A stretch of 64,000 nucleotides of DNA from Trichobilharzia regenti (GCA_944472135.2 OX235270.1:83151168-83215167), one strand, 5' to 3'. Positions 22,471 through 35,094 are shown, counted from the stretch's first letter. The notes: generated by a model not told the origin, from the letters alone. Program-made: numbers and translations.

Positions 22471-22789
22471 ATAATGTTGGCTGGCAGATACATTTAGAAT
22501 AAATGTTCTCTTCTAAGTCAGTGAATGGGCTGTAAACATCGTTGAGTTACTGATACTACTTCATGTGCTGTGGCTATAACGTTACGATGTGCTTGTAACG
22601 TATAGTGTCTCCTATTTTTCATTTAACTGAATCAAGGGGAGTAATTTCTTCTCAGTTTCTACTAACTAGAGCTTTGTTTTCTACCGTATTTTAGGGACGT
22701 TAAAAAAATGTTGTGTTGATATGGGTCAGTGTATATGACAGTTATCTATCTTCAGAACATTGTGTCAGATAACCAGGTCTCTATCTGGG
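22471..22789. other. no gene seen
   Basis: Unassigned AT-rich sequence between PLE and RTE relics. Confidence 0.35.
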
Positions 22790-24775
22790 AAGAGGTCAAC
22801 ACAGATGGAATGATGGTCAAGGTAACCTAACTACCAAGAAAGAGGAACAAACAAAACAATGGGCTGATCACTTTAGAGGACTCTTGAATCGGCCATCACC
22901 TGCAACTCGTTCAGAAACAACACCGACAGCCATAGAACAAACGTCAGTGGACACCACTCCGCCAACAAAAGCAGAAGTCCTTAATAGAATTAAGCTGTTA
23001 AGGGATAGGAAGGCTACAGGACCTTAAGAATTTCCTCCTAGAGGACTGAAAACGGATATCCTCACTGTACTACTGCAGAAAGTTTGGAAGGAAGGAAAGG
23101 CACCTACTACTGACTGAAAGAAAAGCGATCTTGTTAAATCAGATAAGAAGACTGACTCAGGGCTGTGGAAGAATTGGTGTAGAATCATGCTCTTGTCCAA
23201 GCCAGGTAAAATACTAAGTCGCATCATCTTGGAGCGACTAAAACGCACACTAGATACAGAACTGTGACCATAACGAGCTGGGTTCAGGAAAAGCAACTCT
23301 ATCCGTCATCATTGAAAAAGGCTTAATTTAACAGTCATGTCTCCACCTCCACTTAATCCACTTTGAAGAGGCCTCCGACAGTTTTGACGGAGAAATAATT
23401 TGGAAACTACTTAAACATTATGGAGTGTATTATTATTATTTCCTTTAATTCCTAGAGGAACATAGGGTTTCAGCCGAGCGTCTCCATTGAGTTCGGTTCT
23501 CTGCTAGAGTTTTCACCTGGCTCCACGTCCGTCCACATGCTTTCATCTCCTCTTCACATGACCTCCTCCAAGTCACCCCACCCTCACACTGACGACCAAC
23601 TCGCCGCTTCCCTTTTGGGTTCCACTCGAGCGATGGCTTGTCTAGTGATTTCACTTGCTGGTTATGAAGTGTAGTGCTCCAAATATTTATCAACTTCATT
23701 CAACAATTATACTGCAGTGCCACGTATCCGTAAAGGAAAACTGAGTGAGGCGTTTGAAGTGAATACACGAGTAAGACAGGACTGTCTGCCTAATATCACC
23801 AATGGTATTCCTAACTGTGGTGGACTGGATTATGCAGGACACAATGCGTGGGAAGCAAGAAGACAGGGAATAGGTTGGACCGATAAGAAGATTCTAGAAG
23901 ATTTGTTCTTCGCGAATGCTTCGTGTCTAATTTCACACAAACTCGAAGACTTACAGGTAAAAAGCAAGAGGCTGTCAAAAGACACAGACAAAGAAGACAT
24001 AACTTCAGGGTAGCATAGAGTATATGGAAGTGAGGAAGATACCTGGCAACAACCAATAACACAGAAAAACACCAATCACTATCAACGGAGTAAATATGAA
24101 AGACGTCAACTCCTTCAATTATCTAGGCAGGATCATTCCAACTAGTGGCGACGGCACGGATGAGAATGTCAAAACGAAATAAAATCAGGAAGGTGAAAGA
24201 GATGACATTCATCACTCTAAAATCAATTTGGAAATCTCCTGTATTCCACAGCAGAAAAAAAACAAGATTTGGATTCTCAACACCAATGTTAAGTCAGTCA
24301 GTTCTCCTGTATGCGTCAGAAACTTGACGGGTGTGACACCGAAAGCATTTCCCTGGGCCAGTGTAGACTTTTCTCAACAAATGCCCTCACTTACTCTGTA
24401 CTGAAAATCTAATGTCCGATCAGAAAGAATTCGAAACAAGAAACTATGTGAACGAAGCACTCAAGAACCTATTACTCAAAAAATATGTAGGAGAAAATGC
24501 ACATGGATGGGTCTCTCGTTGAAGTGACTGTGGGATGAGATCGCACGGTAGCCAGGCTATCAGTCTAGCGGAAGCGGAATATGAAACGACGAGTTGGTTG
24601 TGTGTGTGTGTGTGTGTGAATGTGACATGGAGGAGACCATTTGAAGAGGAGATGAGAGCCTATGGAGAATCGTGCAGCCAGGTGAAGAGGACTGGAGAGA
24701 ATAGGACTACGTGGAGATATTCATCTGAAGCCCTTGGTTCCACTCAGAGTCCAAAGAAATATTAATAAATACAGT
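22790..24775 (+). mobile_element. RTE-type LINE, linker and reverse transcriptase to 3' end, interrupted by another RTE
   Basis: The plus strand reads QWADHFRGLLNRPSPATRSE and TPPTKAEVLNRIKLLRD in the linker, then KNWCRIMLLSKPGKILSRII, a degenerate EEASDSFD block, and after the insert NFIQQLY. The FADD motif is lost (LFFANASCLISHKLE near 23915). LKSIWKSP and LLYASET precede the C-terminal block and an ATTAATAAATAC tail. Many stops. Confidence 0.8.
23430..23663 (-). mobile_element. RTE-type LINE 3' fragment nested in another RTE, with target-site duplication
   Basis: A minus-oriented RTE end (TTATTATTATTTCC tail, then the C-terminal region) splits the RT of the surrounding plus-strand copy. 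Flanks ATGGAGTGTA (23420-23429) and ATGAAGTGTA (23664-23673) look like a 10-bp target duplication with one change. Confidence 0.8.
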
Positions 24776-25449
24776 TCATCAATTTAAGTATTAATCGTTA
24801 AGGAACAAAGTACACACTAGTGATTTATATCAGTATCCGAAAACCACTTACTTCAAACAATAGTGCTTGGCAGCCAGGAAAAGGCGGTCTTAATATCGAG
24901 TGACTGTTTCGCTTATTTGACACTGAGTCCATAATCCTTTTAGTGTGCCGTTAGTATTAACTAAGACAACTGAATCAGTGCAAACCATCGAAAGAAAAAT
25001 TGTCATCAAGCATTGAGATCAATTTAATTTGGTTAGCAGGCACCAGTGGTTGATGCCAGTGACCACCGACAACGCATATCTCTATTAATTATACCATACT
25101 GACATTTCGTTTACTTTTTTGCATTGTGATTTAGTTTTTCTGCAGGTCGTATGTTTTGATTTAAATATTTGGGTTTCCAAGAGAGACTACAGAGGAAATT
25201 CTCGCCTAAAATGTGTAACTTACAAATGATGAACTATCCTTCAATTCAACACCAGCTGAATATAGTCTTCAACACTATTTGAATATTTAGCGAGTCTCCA
25301 TGTAGAAGTAAACTGCTTGTCTGATATGAATTCAAGGTAGGATTTAATCAAACAGTTTCACAGCCCATTGGGTACCAAATGAAAGGTGGACATACATAGT
25401 CATCTCTAGTAGACTGTAGACTTCTGTCAATTAGCTACCTTCGCCTGAT
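24776..25449. other. no gene seen
   Basis: AT-rich; nothing recognised on either strand. Confidence 0.4.
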
Positions 25450-25785
25450 ATTTAAGATCAAATAGCTAAAAACGGTTAGCAACAAAGAACGGGGATGGGC
25501 AACTGAGAATCTATCGCCCAACAAAATATACGAAGAAGATGGGGATGCAGGGGACATCTGATGAGGAGACCTCTGAATGATGTCTCTACCAAGCCCTCAA
25601 GTGGAACCTGAATCAGAATGAACCGATTGGGCGACATGGGAGAGATGGTGAGTGGAAGAAATGAAAGCATGTGAGCAACTGTACAGCCAACTGCAAGGAA
25701 CTTCAAAGAACCGACTGAAATGTAGATGTGCTACTGAAAGAAACCCCGTGTTCCACTCGGAGGCTAAGGAAGGAATAATATACTG
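25450..25785 (+). mobile_element. RTE-type LINE, diverged 3' end
   Basis: Plus-strand C-terminal region, then CCCCGTGTTCCACTCGGAGG and a GGAATAATATAC end. Confidence 0.65.
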
Positions 25786-26044
25786 ACAATAAACCCTTCC
25801 ACTTTTAAGTTACTGAATTTTTGGGGTTTTTCGTGCATCATTGTTTTTTTGTTTTGTTTTTGATAACGTCAATGAGGAAAAATACGGTATTTTTGCCTGC
25901 CTTGTATTCATTACAGCGAAGAAATTTTTCAGAGTCAGTTATCAATTTTCAACCGAATGAATTCAGCCACTGGCCCATGAATTCTTACTTCTACCACTTC
26001 GTAACATGGTCACTGATGGTCACGCTAAAAATCGTGAACTAGCA

Positions 26045-26260
26045 GAAGTCAGGACTCCTGGAGTCGGGTGGCCGAAGGGCCTATGAGTTTGCCTTGTAAC
26101 CGGAGGGTCTTGGGTTCGAAACCCCGGTTGGTGCGTACTGCCAATGAGCCTAAATAAGCATGTAACAGCTGTCCAGTTCTCCGCGTTGGTTTCTAACTGC
26201 TATCGATCCGTGGTTATCTTTGAACAAATGAACTCCCTACAAGTTAACTGTTGAAGAAAT
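26045..26260 (+). mobile_element. hammerhead-family SINE
   Basis: Leader AGCAGAAGTCAGGACTCCTG, A-box region, B box GGGTTCGAAACCC, then GTGCGTACTGCCAATGAGCC. The hammerhead part is degraded (no GGAC-GAAA). Confidence 0.65.
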
Positions 26261-26309
26261 TCAAATTTGTTTACTAAGAAATTGTACATAGCCTAATTAC
26301 TTCAATTTT

Positions 26310-26860
26310 GGTTTAGTTATATTCTCTGAGCTGGATGGTTTATTTGCGAAGCTTTCATTGCCCTGCTAGGCAACATCCTCAGAGTATACTTTAATGTGAA
26401 GTGAATTTTTAAATTTCTCTACGAGTTTCTTAGTCATCTCTCCTGGCAACCTTGAACGTGATTGGTTGTTTTTGTGTGTTCCTACACCCTCTAGTCTACT
26501 AGTATTAAGTGATATTGATTGTCTCCTTGAACTGAAGTTTAACTCTTTGTGTATGACATCTACTTCTTATAGATTGGTAAATTTTGTCTATTATTGATGT
26601 GTCTATTAATTGCCGATTGAACTGAATACGAGACTTCTAGAAGTTATCTGCTGTTTCTGATGTTTCTACTGCTTAATATGCGAAGGTTGTCCCAGTCGAA
26701 TTGATGTCTATGGTTGTCTGTATGCAGGGATATGAAGCAGTGGATTTCATGTCTTTTGACGGCCAGTTTATGTTCATGGATGCAAAGGTGAAGCGAGCGT
26801 CCAGCCTGGTCAAAGTAGTGTTTTTTGCAGTCCTTGCAATTTGTTTTGTAGTTAATTACT
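26310..26860 (-). mobile_element. Penelope-like element, 3' terminal fragment
   Basis: Matches the minus-strand PLE end at 37.8-38.3 kb, including GAAGCTTTCATTGCCC and TGTCTGTATGCAGGGATATG, through to the CAATTTGTTTTGTAG part of the GIY-YIG region near 26850. Confidence 0.7.
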
Positions 26861-27117
26861 TCAACTTATGTTTGTGAATACTGTGAAAAAAAGTACAACT
26901 TTCCTGGGACTAAATTGGTTATTAATACATATTTCCGAAAATGCATCTACTCAGCATAAGTGTGAATACTTATGTAAATGAGTAAAATGAATAATATTGA
27001 AACAGTTAGCTCAAAAACAAGTCAGTGAGAAAGGAATAATTATATTATTATTATTATTAATATAGTAATACGTTTATTGCTATAATATTATTGTATAAAT
27101 TATATTGCGATAGTAAG
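26861..27117. other. no gene seen
   Basis: AT-rich, with ATT runs near 27045. Confidence 0.4.
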
Positions 27118-27485
27118 TGTTGATGATATTAGATGATTGGAGGCAATCGGTAGGAAGCCTTCGATCTAGGTTTCGTGCTAGTTGGAACTCGTCAGCAAGG
27201 CATATCTGCAATCTTGAAGGAACTCATGTCCCTTCTGAGATTCGAACACGCGTCACCCAGTGGTGACCGCAGTCAGAGACGTTACCGCTGAGCATTGCTG
27301 ACGAGTGCTAACTAGCACGAGACCTAGGTCCAAGGCTTCCTATGGCCAGTTGCCCCAAATCATCTAATATCATCAAATCAATGTGCACCGTGATGGCGAG
27401 CTACCTGGAATGGTGACCACATTGCAAACCTAACTGACAGAATTCAATTTGCACTAGTTACTAGTGTCCAATCAAAGTATGGTTA
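27118..27485. mobile_element. family-2 tRNA-like SINE, two copies head to head
   Basis: 27118-27299 is a minus-strand copy with head (AACGTCTCTGACTGC; GTGTTCGAATC). 27297-27485 is a plus-strand distal part starting at GCTGACGAGTGCTAAC and running through GTGCACCGTGATGGCGAGC. Together they form an imperfect inverted repeat. Confidence 0.7.
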
Positions 27486-27489
27486 GTGT

Positions 27490-27680
27490 TGTTTTGCAGA
27501 GATTTGATTGGTTACGCTTAGAGAATCACTAAGAAGTCTGAGAGTATTGGGCAGCTGTTTCATCCTGATTTGTGACTCTTTATCACTACACCCCCCCGCG
27601 CCACCATTAGGGGTTCGAACTCAGAACCTTCCGTTTGCAAGGTGAGCTTGCAGACTATTCAGCCGCTGGGAATAATTGAT
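27490..27680 (-). mobile_element. hammerhead-family SINE
   Basis: The minus strand has CCCAGCGGCTGAATAGTC, GAGTTCGAACCCC, a degraded hammerhead (AAAGAGTCACAAATCAGG, then ATGAAACAGCTGCCCAATAC) and the usual tail. Confidence 0.7.
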
Positions 27681-28002
27681 GAGAATTCAGTTATGTACAA
27701 CTTGTCAAAATTTGGCCAAAAAGACACCAGCACTGATCGACCTAATAAGGCAGTATTGATTTCAAGGCACAGTTCGGCAACAAACACCCGTAGTTAGACA
27801 ACCAATAAGTGTTGTAATGTCGGTTCATGGCATAAACCACCTTAAAATCAATCCAGGTCTTGTAAAATCAAACTTCTGAAGAGACTGTTGATTTTTAAAA
27901 GTGATAGTGGTTGTGATTTCGACTTGGCCTACTGTGTGCAAGATAATAAAATGAATACTTTTCATTAAACAATGAACAGAATGGAGTGATAATTATTTAT
28001 TA

Positions 28003-29210
28003 TCATTATTATTGTTTCCTTTAATTCCTAGAGGAACATAGGGCTTCAGCCGCATGTCTCCATTGCTTTCGGTTCTCCACCAACGTTTTCACCTGGATCC
28101 ACATCTGTCCACATGTTTTCATCTCTTCTTCACATGACTTGCTTCATGTTATTTTCACAATGACGACCAACTCGCTGCTTCCCATTCAGGTTCCACTCGA
28201 GTGATGGCCTGGTGTGTGATGTCATTCACTCGATGGTTTATCTCCTAAGAGCATGGCCAATCCACCTCCATTTCTTCCTGCTTATTTCTTTCACAAGGGG
28301 TTCCTGGTTGGTCCGTTCCCAGAGGTGCCTGTTGCTGATCTTTTCTGACCGGCCATCTGATCTTGGGTGGTATTGACCGAAGACAGCTGTTGATGAAAGT
28401 GTTCGAGGTGCTCTTCATGACGCACCAAGTTTCCAGCCCATAAAGTAGCACTGATTTCACATTTGATATGAAAATCCGGATCTTGTCTTTTCATGCTGAG
28501 TGTTGTTCATTTCGAAGCAGACTTGAGAGTAATGAAAGCTTGCCTTGCTTTCTCGATCCTCGCTTTGATATCCTCGTCAGTTCCGTCTGCCTGTAGTTGA
28601 GACGATGCTTTCCAGGTCGGTAGGTGGGTAATTAACGGAGGTAGCTTCTTTCAGATTTCTCCCATTTATGCTGATTGTTGTCTGATTTTGTTGCTGTTCC
28701 TGTCGGCCAGGACTTATCATCACCTCTGACTTCTCTATGTTCACCTGACGTGAAGCACTATCCTTGATGCTTCTCCCTCCAACATGTTGCTTTTCACTTG
28801 CATGTCTTCCAGTCTGTGGGAAACCAGATATAAGTCATCGACGAAGTCCAGATCCTCCAAGTTTTTTTGTGTGGGTTCTTTTGACGCCTGTTTCCTCGTT
28901 GCCCACTGTCTGTCACATTATCCAGACTACTGCAGTCAGAAAAATCATTGGAGATGGTGGGCAGCCAACCAGCCTTGTCTTACTCCCGTCTTCACTTCGA
29001 AGGATTCCAGGAGTTTCCCGTTGTGGACTACTTGGCACACAGTATTGTGGTACAACTGTTAGATGAGGTGTATAATTGTTGGCGGCACCCGTAGTAGCGA
29101 AGTAGTTGCCAAATCACATCTCAATTGACACTGCACTATCGAAGGCCTATTCAAAGTCAATGAAGTTGAGATAAAGAACTGGCTGTCATTAGTGAACAGA
29201 ATGAATTTAT
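28003..29210 (-). mobile_element. RTE-type LINE, RT half to 3' end
   Basis: ATTATTATTGTTTCC tail, C-terminal region (QEEMEVDWP; RKDQQQAPLG), LLYGLETW near 28440, a SISHRLE-like FADD region lost by mutation near 28830, and GVRQGW- and FEYAFDS-like blocks up to about 29180. Frameshifts throughout. Confidence 0.8.
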
Positions 29211-29689
29211 TTGAAATATGGAGAATGGTGTTGTGAATTCACCATTTTTTATATTTCACCTAACCAGTGAGATTGGAACAGGGTCGCCCAGTTGGACACA
29301 GACATTGTAATCATGAATAGCTCTTGACTATGCCAACACCATCATAAAACAACTACCTGTCTCCCTAGCCCGCTCTACTTAAGGGGGAACACACAACGGC
29401 ATGAGCTGAAAAGCATATTTCGCTCAATAATGTATAGTGCTAAATATCACCAGGAATATGTCAGTTAGTCTGTAATCATGATTTGCCTACTGTCAGACTG
29501 ACCTTGATCAGCATATCTCCAATAAAGGATGATCCATTGTTTATCTGTTTACATATCAAATTGTCGTAGACTTCTGACTTTATTCCTCAATTTTGCTTCT
29601 GCTGATAATTTTGTAGACAGACAAGGGTTATACATTAATTCTTCAGTAGACTGTAACCAAAGTTTGATCCTTAGTCTTGATACCAACTA
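29211..29689. other. no gene seen
   Basis: Unassigned sequence. Confidence 0.35.
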
Positions 29690-29900
29690 AACTCCGTCAG
29701 TAAGGCTTGTAATGTGGTCATCAAGCTGGGCGAATCTCCTTCGTGGTGCACTTAGAATCGGCATTAGGTTATTGTTGGAGGCAATCGATTAGAAGCTCTG
29801 GAACTAGGTTTCATATTTACTTCAGCCTTGAAGGAACTGATATGTAATCCTTTGTTGCACTCAGAACCATTACCACAGAGCTCTACTCTAACCAGTCAAA
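29690..29900 (-). mobile_element. family-2 tRNA-like SINE, decayed
   Basis: Minus-strand match to the distal part (GATTCGCCCAGC; CCTCCAACAATAACC) and body; the tRNA head region near 29860-29890 is weak. Confidence 0.55.
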
Positions 29901-30039
29901 CATTGTATAGAAAGGCATCGAAAACTGATTCGGGACAAAGAGGAATTTAATTGCAGTTTGGGAATCTTTTTTACGGCGTGGATTCAACTAGACAATGAAA
30001 AATGAACTGAATTCTTTCTACATTAAAATAACAATATCA

Positions 30040-30425
30040 TTTTTATTAGTTGGTTGAAGGTAATCGACAGGAAGCCCTGTCTGACGTAGGTTTCTTATTT
30101 GTCGGCACCCACCAGTCAACAAGGCGTATTTGCAATCTTGTAGGGTCCCATGTCCGAATTTCTCAGTGGCAACGTGTCTGACTGCAACACTGGGTGATAT
30201 GGGTTTGAATCTTAGGAGGCGCATGAGTTCCTACATGATTGCAGATATGCCTAGCTGACTGGTGATTGCCAACAAACGCGAAACCTAGGCCGTAGGCTTT
30301 CTGGCTATTACCTTCATCTATCTATCAATAAAAGCAACTCAGAGTTTGTCGTGATGATAAATCATCTGGTATGGTGGAAGCATTGCAAATTTGACTGCTA
30401 GAATTCAGTCGGCTGCTAAGTAAGC
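30040..30425. mobile_element. family-2 tRNA-like SINE, inverted pair
   Basis: 30040-30200 reads minus (body then head); 30185-30425 reads plus, with GGGTTTGAATC, the body CGAAACCTAGGCCGTAGGC, and the distal GCAAATTTGACTGCTAG. Same arrangement as at 27.1 kb. Confidence 0.6.
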
Positions 30426-30964
30426 ACTAGACTCATGACTTGAGTACAATCAAACCAATATTATTTTTTCTTTTAGCTCATACTACTAACTACTTTTGGA
30501 AAGTAGCAAGTGTGTTTTACAAAAATTAAGTGCAAGTGGAATCCTACATTGGAGATATAGAAAAAACATTCACCCTAAATAAAAAAATCTAGAGACAACC
30601 TAGGTATTTTATGGAGGGGCGGTTGTTTCATTTCCCCTTAGTTACTCCTCAAAACGCCAAAATTTTCCCACAATTTTTCTTTTTGGGATATTTGGTTCTG
30701 TAGTTTTGACAAATTTCAAAGTAGATTTTGCGAAAAACCAACAGGATATAGAAAGGAAACTACTGGAAGTTATGGAGCGGTGAATGCTGTTTATTCCTTT
30801 CTCATGACACATCAGCAGTATTTATCCGATAATCCCGTCAGCCATAAAATCCAGGAACTACTAGTTACGAGGGGTGTATGTTAGCATTTAGCCAATGGGT
30901 TGGAATTCAACGACGCATCCATTCCATCTTTGTTTAGTTTATAAAGAAATCTATTTGGTGGAGG
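30426..30964. other. no gene seen
   Basis: Unassigned; words like GAACTACTAGTTACGAGG near 30850 do not match the elements described. Confidence 0.35.
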
Positions 30965-31215
30965 GTGACTGGCAGTGGAACCCAAGTGGTTTAGTGGATA
31001 GCTCTTTGGAGTTTGAAACGATGGGAACTGGGTTTGAGCCCCCATAGGAACAACATGACTCACTTCGGAATGCAGGTACATCCAGTGACGAGTCCCAAAT
31101 GAGATGAAGTTCGCATCTTGGATTCCACTGCTAGTCACCATCCACCAGTTGATCTCGAAGCATCTGCGCAAGAAGCCTCCATGTCAATCTGAGACCGAGC
31201 ACTTCTGTCCAATCA
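30965..31215 (+). mobile_element. Sm-alpha-like SINE with hammerhead relic
   Basis: tRNA-like head CAAGTGGTTTAGTGGATAGC and GGGTTTGAGCCCCC, the leader GGAATGCAGGTACATCC, then the hammerhead at 31080-31123, then GGATTCCACTGCTAGTCACC and the distal GTCCAATCAATTGACGGG. Confidence 0.75.
31080..31123 (+). ncRNA. Sm-alpha-type hammerhead relic
   Basis: Helix I ATCCA/TGGAT is kept. The core reads GTGACGA (first base changed), helix II GTCCC-AAAT-GAGAT is damaged, GAAA became GAAG, and the cleavage triplet is ATC. Inactive by inspection. Confidence 0.6.
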
Positions 31216-32480
31216 ATTGACGGGAAATTCTAAAATTCAATTCAATATAAAGAAATCTGTCTTAAATTTAATCAAATCCCAATAAATTAACACTCAAAAA
31301 TTGACCCTTCCGTTAATTAGTAAATGATCAACTTTCATTTTGTGTTGTATGGGGTTAGAAATTTTATCAGTTTCAAGAAAAAGTTTCTTAGCTGGGATGT
31401 ATATATTCTTCTCCTTTTTAAGGAAAAACGAAAGGTTTGAAGAATAAAAGGATTTTTGTAGACTCCTTTTTTTTATGCATAATGTTATATGCTTCTGATA
31501 ATTCCCAACTTCAGAGTAGATGTGAATAGTTCGCCTACATTTCCGGGACTGTCTTTATCAACAAACAACCGCCAACTGTAGGCAAATGACAACTTAATCA
31601 TAGGACATGCAGCAAGGTATTCGAAAAGTTTGAAATTCCCAACGTTAACAAGTATTAAATAAACATATATCAAATAGCAGTCTAATATAGTTTCATGACA
31701 TGTTTGTAGAATTCATTGAATTCATTATTCGCCTGTTTCTAATTTTGATGAACAGTATAAAACCAAATAAGCTTATGAATATATTTCTCGTTATCATCAT
31801 AAATTTGTGAGATACTGAACACCGGATACTTCGCCACAACAAAGGTGATAAGTGGTTCTCAATATTATTCCCATGTATTTATTATATGTATCAGTGACCT
31901 TATTTCAGTATATGTACTCCTTGGATGAATACCACGGCATCGGATTTAATTTCTAGCTTGTAGTCACCCGTTGTACAAGATTTCGTTCTTGTAATTTTAC
32001 TGGCTTAAAGAATACTAAAACTGTAGCATTTGAAATTACTGGTGCTGAATCTGAAACTCAGACTGAGGTCTATAAGTGGGATATATACATGGATGACTGG
32101 TTAAATTCTATGTGGAGTGAGATACGCGTTGTGGATTCTACTATCAGCCACCTCCTGTTCAATGATATCAGTAAATTACCAAAGCTATCCATTCTAGGAG
32201 TCTTAATGAATAACGATCTGTTCTTGAAAATTAAATATTAACAAACAGAAAGAACTCTAATTATAAAAGCCATCAAAATAAGTTGAGGCTTTTGTTTTCA
32301 ATCATTGATTCACTGTTTTTAAAACTGAATAAATATAATAAGTGTTGAAAAATCCTGGTGATCTAATTAATCTTTAGACATCGCGCGTACTGTTTTCACT
32401 TCAAATATGACTTAAATTTGTTTGTTAGAGTCTATCTACTCACAAATTATAAGTAGGTCAAATTTTCCGGATAAAAAGGT
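31216..32480. other. mostly unassigned; short Sm-alpha relic at 32085-32165
   Basis: TGGAGTGAGATACGCGTTG, then GGATTCTACTATCAGCCACC, near 32110-32155 is the 3' part of an Sm-alpha copy. The remainder has no gene or recognised repeat. Confidence 0.4.
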
Positions 32481-32489
32481 CGACTTGAA

Positions 32490-33090
32490 ATGAAAAGAAT
32501 GGAATATGTAGTTCAGCGAAGAGGCTCTCTGAGGTGAAATCATTTTCCTCTTTAGCTGTGCAACCGCATTTACATACTATTTTTTATGAAAGAGGGTAGT
32601 AAAGAAAGTGATGGGTAGTGAAAAACATAACTGTAATGATAGTCAATGCATAAGACAAGTTGAATAATTGTAGTTGAGTTAAGTAGTAAGGTGAATGGTT
32701 AAAAATGAGAGTTACAATCAGGAGGTACATGTAAACGAAGCAGAATATGCAATGATTTAAGAGTTTTAATGAAATGCAAGAGTTATAAGTAGTTAGAAAA
32801 GTAAGCAGATAAAGAAATCAATTCAACAGGAATTAACAAGATTGTTACCATGATAGTAGGAGTGGTTGAATAATTTTCTTTTGTATGCATAGCTGCAGTT
32901 TCTCCCTCTAAATGGCTAAATCTTTACCAGTGCAAAGGAGACGAAAGATCATTGTCTTTGGTAGTGTAGAACTTGGGTACATTGGTACAATGTAATTCCA
33001 GATTAGATAAGTTTATCTGATATAACATAGAGTCATACAGTATCAATAACTGGATGATGTTTCGAGCAGAATTTACTGCTCATTATCATG
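32490..33090 (-). mobile_element. Penelope-like element relic with terminal segment
   Basis: Collinear with the minus-strand PLE at 48.1-48.6 kb (GCATAAGACAAGTTGAATAA; TTTTGTATGCATAGCTGCAG). The terminal segment GGATGATGTTTCGAGCAG at 33053-33070 matches PLE ends elsewhere. Almost no coding capacity left. Confidence 0.55.
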
Positions 33091-33819
33091 TGAATGTATT
33101 CACACGTCTTCTTAATTTGCTTCATATATTATACTTTCCATATCTCCACTACAGGCGTTGTATCATTTCGATTAGTACTGTATCATTGTGTGTTATATCA
33201 GATCGACTTTTCTAATTTACGGTGTTCATGTGTCGCACTCCTCACTCAGCCACGATTGCCTTTCTCCAACCATATGGGATAGTGTTTGTTCTTGAATGCT
33301 TTTAGACAGGATACGCGTCGAACGTTTAGAAGAAGGATGGGAAAGTTTGGACTGACTATTTCATTATATAAGCACTATAAATCATATCGCCTTCAGTGTC
33401 ACATAAAACTACGTTGATATTCGCATGTTATACTTGCACTATTCTTATTATGTTTAGTGCCAGGTACTTAAATTTTCTCGAGTAAAACAACAAAAAAAGC
33501 AATAACAAAGTTTAGTTGATGACGTTATCATAATGATTGGAATAACAATAGTTAGAGTTAAAAAGTACTTCAGTATTTAGCATGAAAAAAAAAACAACTG
33601 TTTTTTGTGTGCGTAACATATATGCTTATTACTTACTACTCATTCACACAGACAGTTAGCTGGCTTTTTTCTTTCAAAAAATGAAAATTCCAATTTTTCC
33701 CTAAAGTTTAAAACATACTGAGTTCTTAAAAGAAACTGACCGTGAGCTGTAGAATATATCTTTAAAGGAATGGTTACAGATAAATGTCTCTTCATTTGAT
33801 ATTGATTAAGTAGAGGGTT
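33091..33819. other. no gene seen
   Basis: AT-rich and unassigned; short A runs near 33585. Confidence 0.4.
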
Positions 33820-34020
33820 TTTGGTCTAAGCCTGACAGATTTACAAACTGGACGTCTGGGACTCCTCGGCAGTATGAACCCACTGGGGCTCGGACCCGCG
33901 ATCCCCAGGTTACAGGGTAAGCTCGCTGACCATCCAGCCACTGGCATATGGGGGTTCCCAACGGTACTCTAACTCTTGTCAACTCGTGATCAAGCCTGTA
34001 TCGAATCAAATCCCTGCAAG
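33820..34020 (-). mobile_element. hammerhead-family SINE, decayed
   Basis: The minus strand has GCCAGTGGCTGGATGGTC, then GCGGGTCCGAGCCCC (B-box variant), then CTGCCGAGGAGTCCCAGACG, after which the ribozyme part is truncated. Confidence 0.6.
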
Positions 34021-34039
34021 TCAATACTTGATAATTACA

Positions 34040-34420
34040 TGGAGGATTTCATCATGAGCTGATATCAGTTAGAGAACCACTGGAAAACCTGGGAGTTCTG
34101 GACAGCTGTTTTGTTCTAATTTGAGACTCTTCAGCAGTACGCACCCACCACCACGGTTTGAACCCAGGACCTTCTGGTTACAAGGCGAGCTAGCTCGTAC
34201 ATCATTAAGCCACTGGGAATCGACCCAATGGTCAGCGAGTGAATTCTAACTTCTGCCGACTCAAGACATAGCGTGACCATTTCGCAATGTCTTCTTCGAT
34301 GAGTTACTACCTCATCTTCAACCTGCTGTGCCCTACTGGTCAAGGCTGCATGCAATCAAAAAAGATCCCTACAAAACCAGTACTTGACACTTGATAATTA
34401 ATCTGATGTTCACTAGCGAC
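34040..34420 (-). mobile_element. hammerhead-family SINE, long copy with canonical CTGAAGA core
   Basis: Full layout on the minus strand: distal leader, AGCATAACGTC-like region, CCAGTGGCTTAATGATG, GGGTTCAAACC, hammerhead segment 34095-34140, and a tail ending in CATGATGAAATCC. Confidence 0.75.
34095..34140 (-). ncRNA. hammerhead-like segment with intact CTGAAGA
   Basis: Helix I GTACTG/CAGAAC, canonical CTGAAGA, helix II GTCTC/AGAAC (weakened), AAAAC in place of GAAAC, short helix III ACAGCTGT and cleavage triplet GTC. Core C3 is retained here, unlike most copies, but G12 is lost. Confidence 0.6.
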
Positions 34421-34619
34421 TAGTTCTTCACAGAAAATTATGTGGAGTTGCAGTGAGAAATCATAACCAGCAGGGTCCACCAAGTCTAGTAAGAGATCAG
34501 TTAACTGTATATGTTTTTGCCTCTGTCTATGTAGTACTGCGTTTAAGTGTGAATTATCTGATTTAATTTATTCACAGAGATTAAGAATCTATTCAGTGTC
34601 TCAGTTTATTTTTATCATC

Positions 34620-34960
34620 ATTATTTGTTCGTTTCGTTCTAGGTAGGAATTCATCATCAAATCTCCATTCCACCTGATTCTCTGTTATCCCTTTCAGCTG
34701 TCTTGACGACTGCTCATCGGCTTTGATTTCTTCATCAGACACACAGTGGTTGCTTTTTATTACAGTTCCACTCGATGGCCTGGGGTGTGATATCACTCAA
34801 CAATTTCTTCAGCGTATGCCTAAATTCATCTCCACTTTATTCGGCAATATTTACTGGGTGATAGGCTGTTGGCTCGTCATCTATCTTCAGTATTTCCATG
34901 TTGGTTGTCCTTTCTAGAAGGTCATTTGGTGTTTAGTTTCCAGTGAAGGTAGCTGATGAT
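34620..34960 (-). mobile_element. RTE-type LINE, diverged 3' end
   Basis: ATCATTATTTGTTCG tail, then the C-terminal region on the minus strand (SDEEIKADEQS; LKGITENQVEWR-type block). Confidence 0.6.
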
Positions 34961-35094
34961 GAAAGTCTGAGAAATACACGAAGCACTGACTTGAAATTAG
35001 TGTATTTAGTAAGTGCTAGTCTTAGTTAAAGAATTAAAACAAATACTATTCATTAAGACTCGTGATTCTTTGTTGCCATCACCTGAGATTTAAC

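Noticed and set aside
22790..24775. Intact, active RTE element
   Set aside because: FADD motif lost, multiple stops, and an insertion through the reverse transcriptase; none of the RTE copies in the window is intact.
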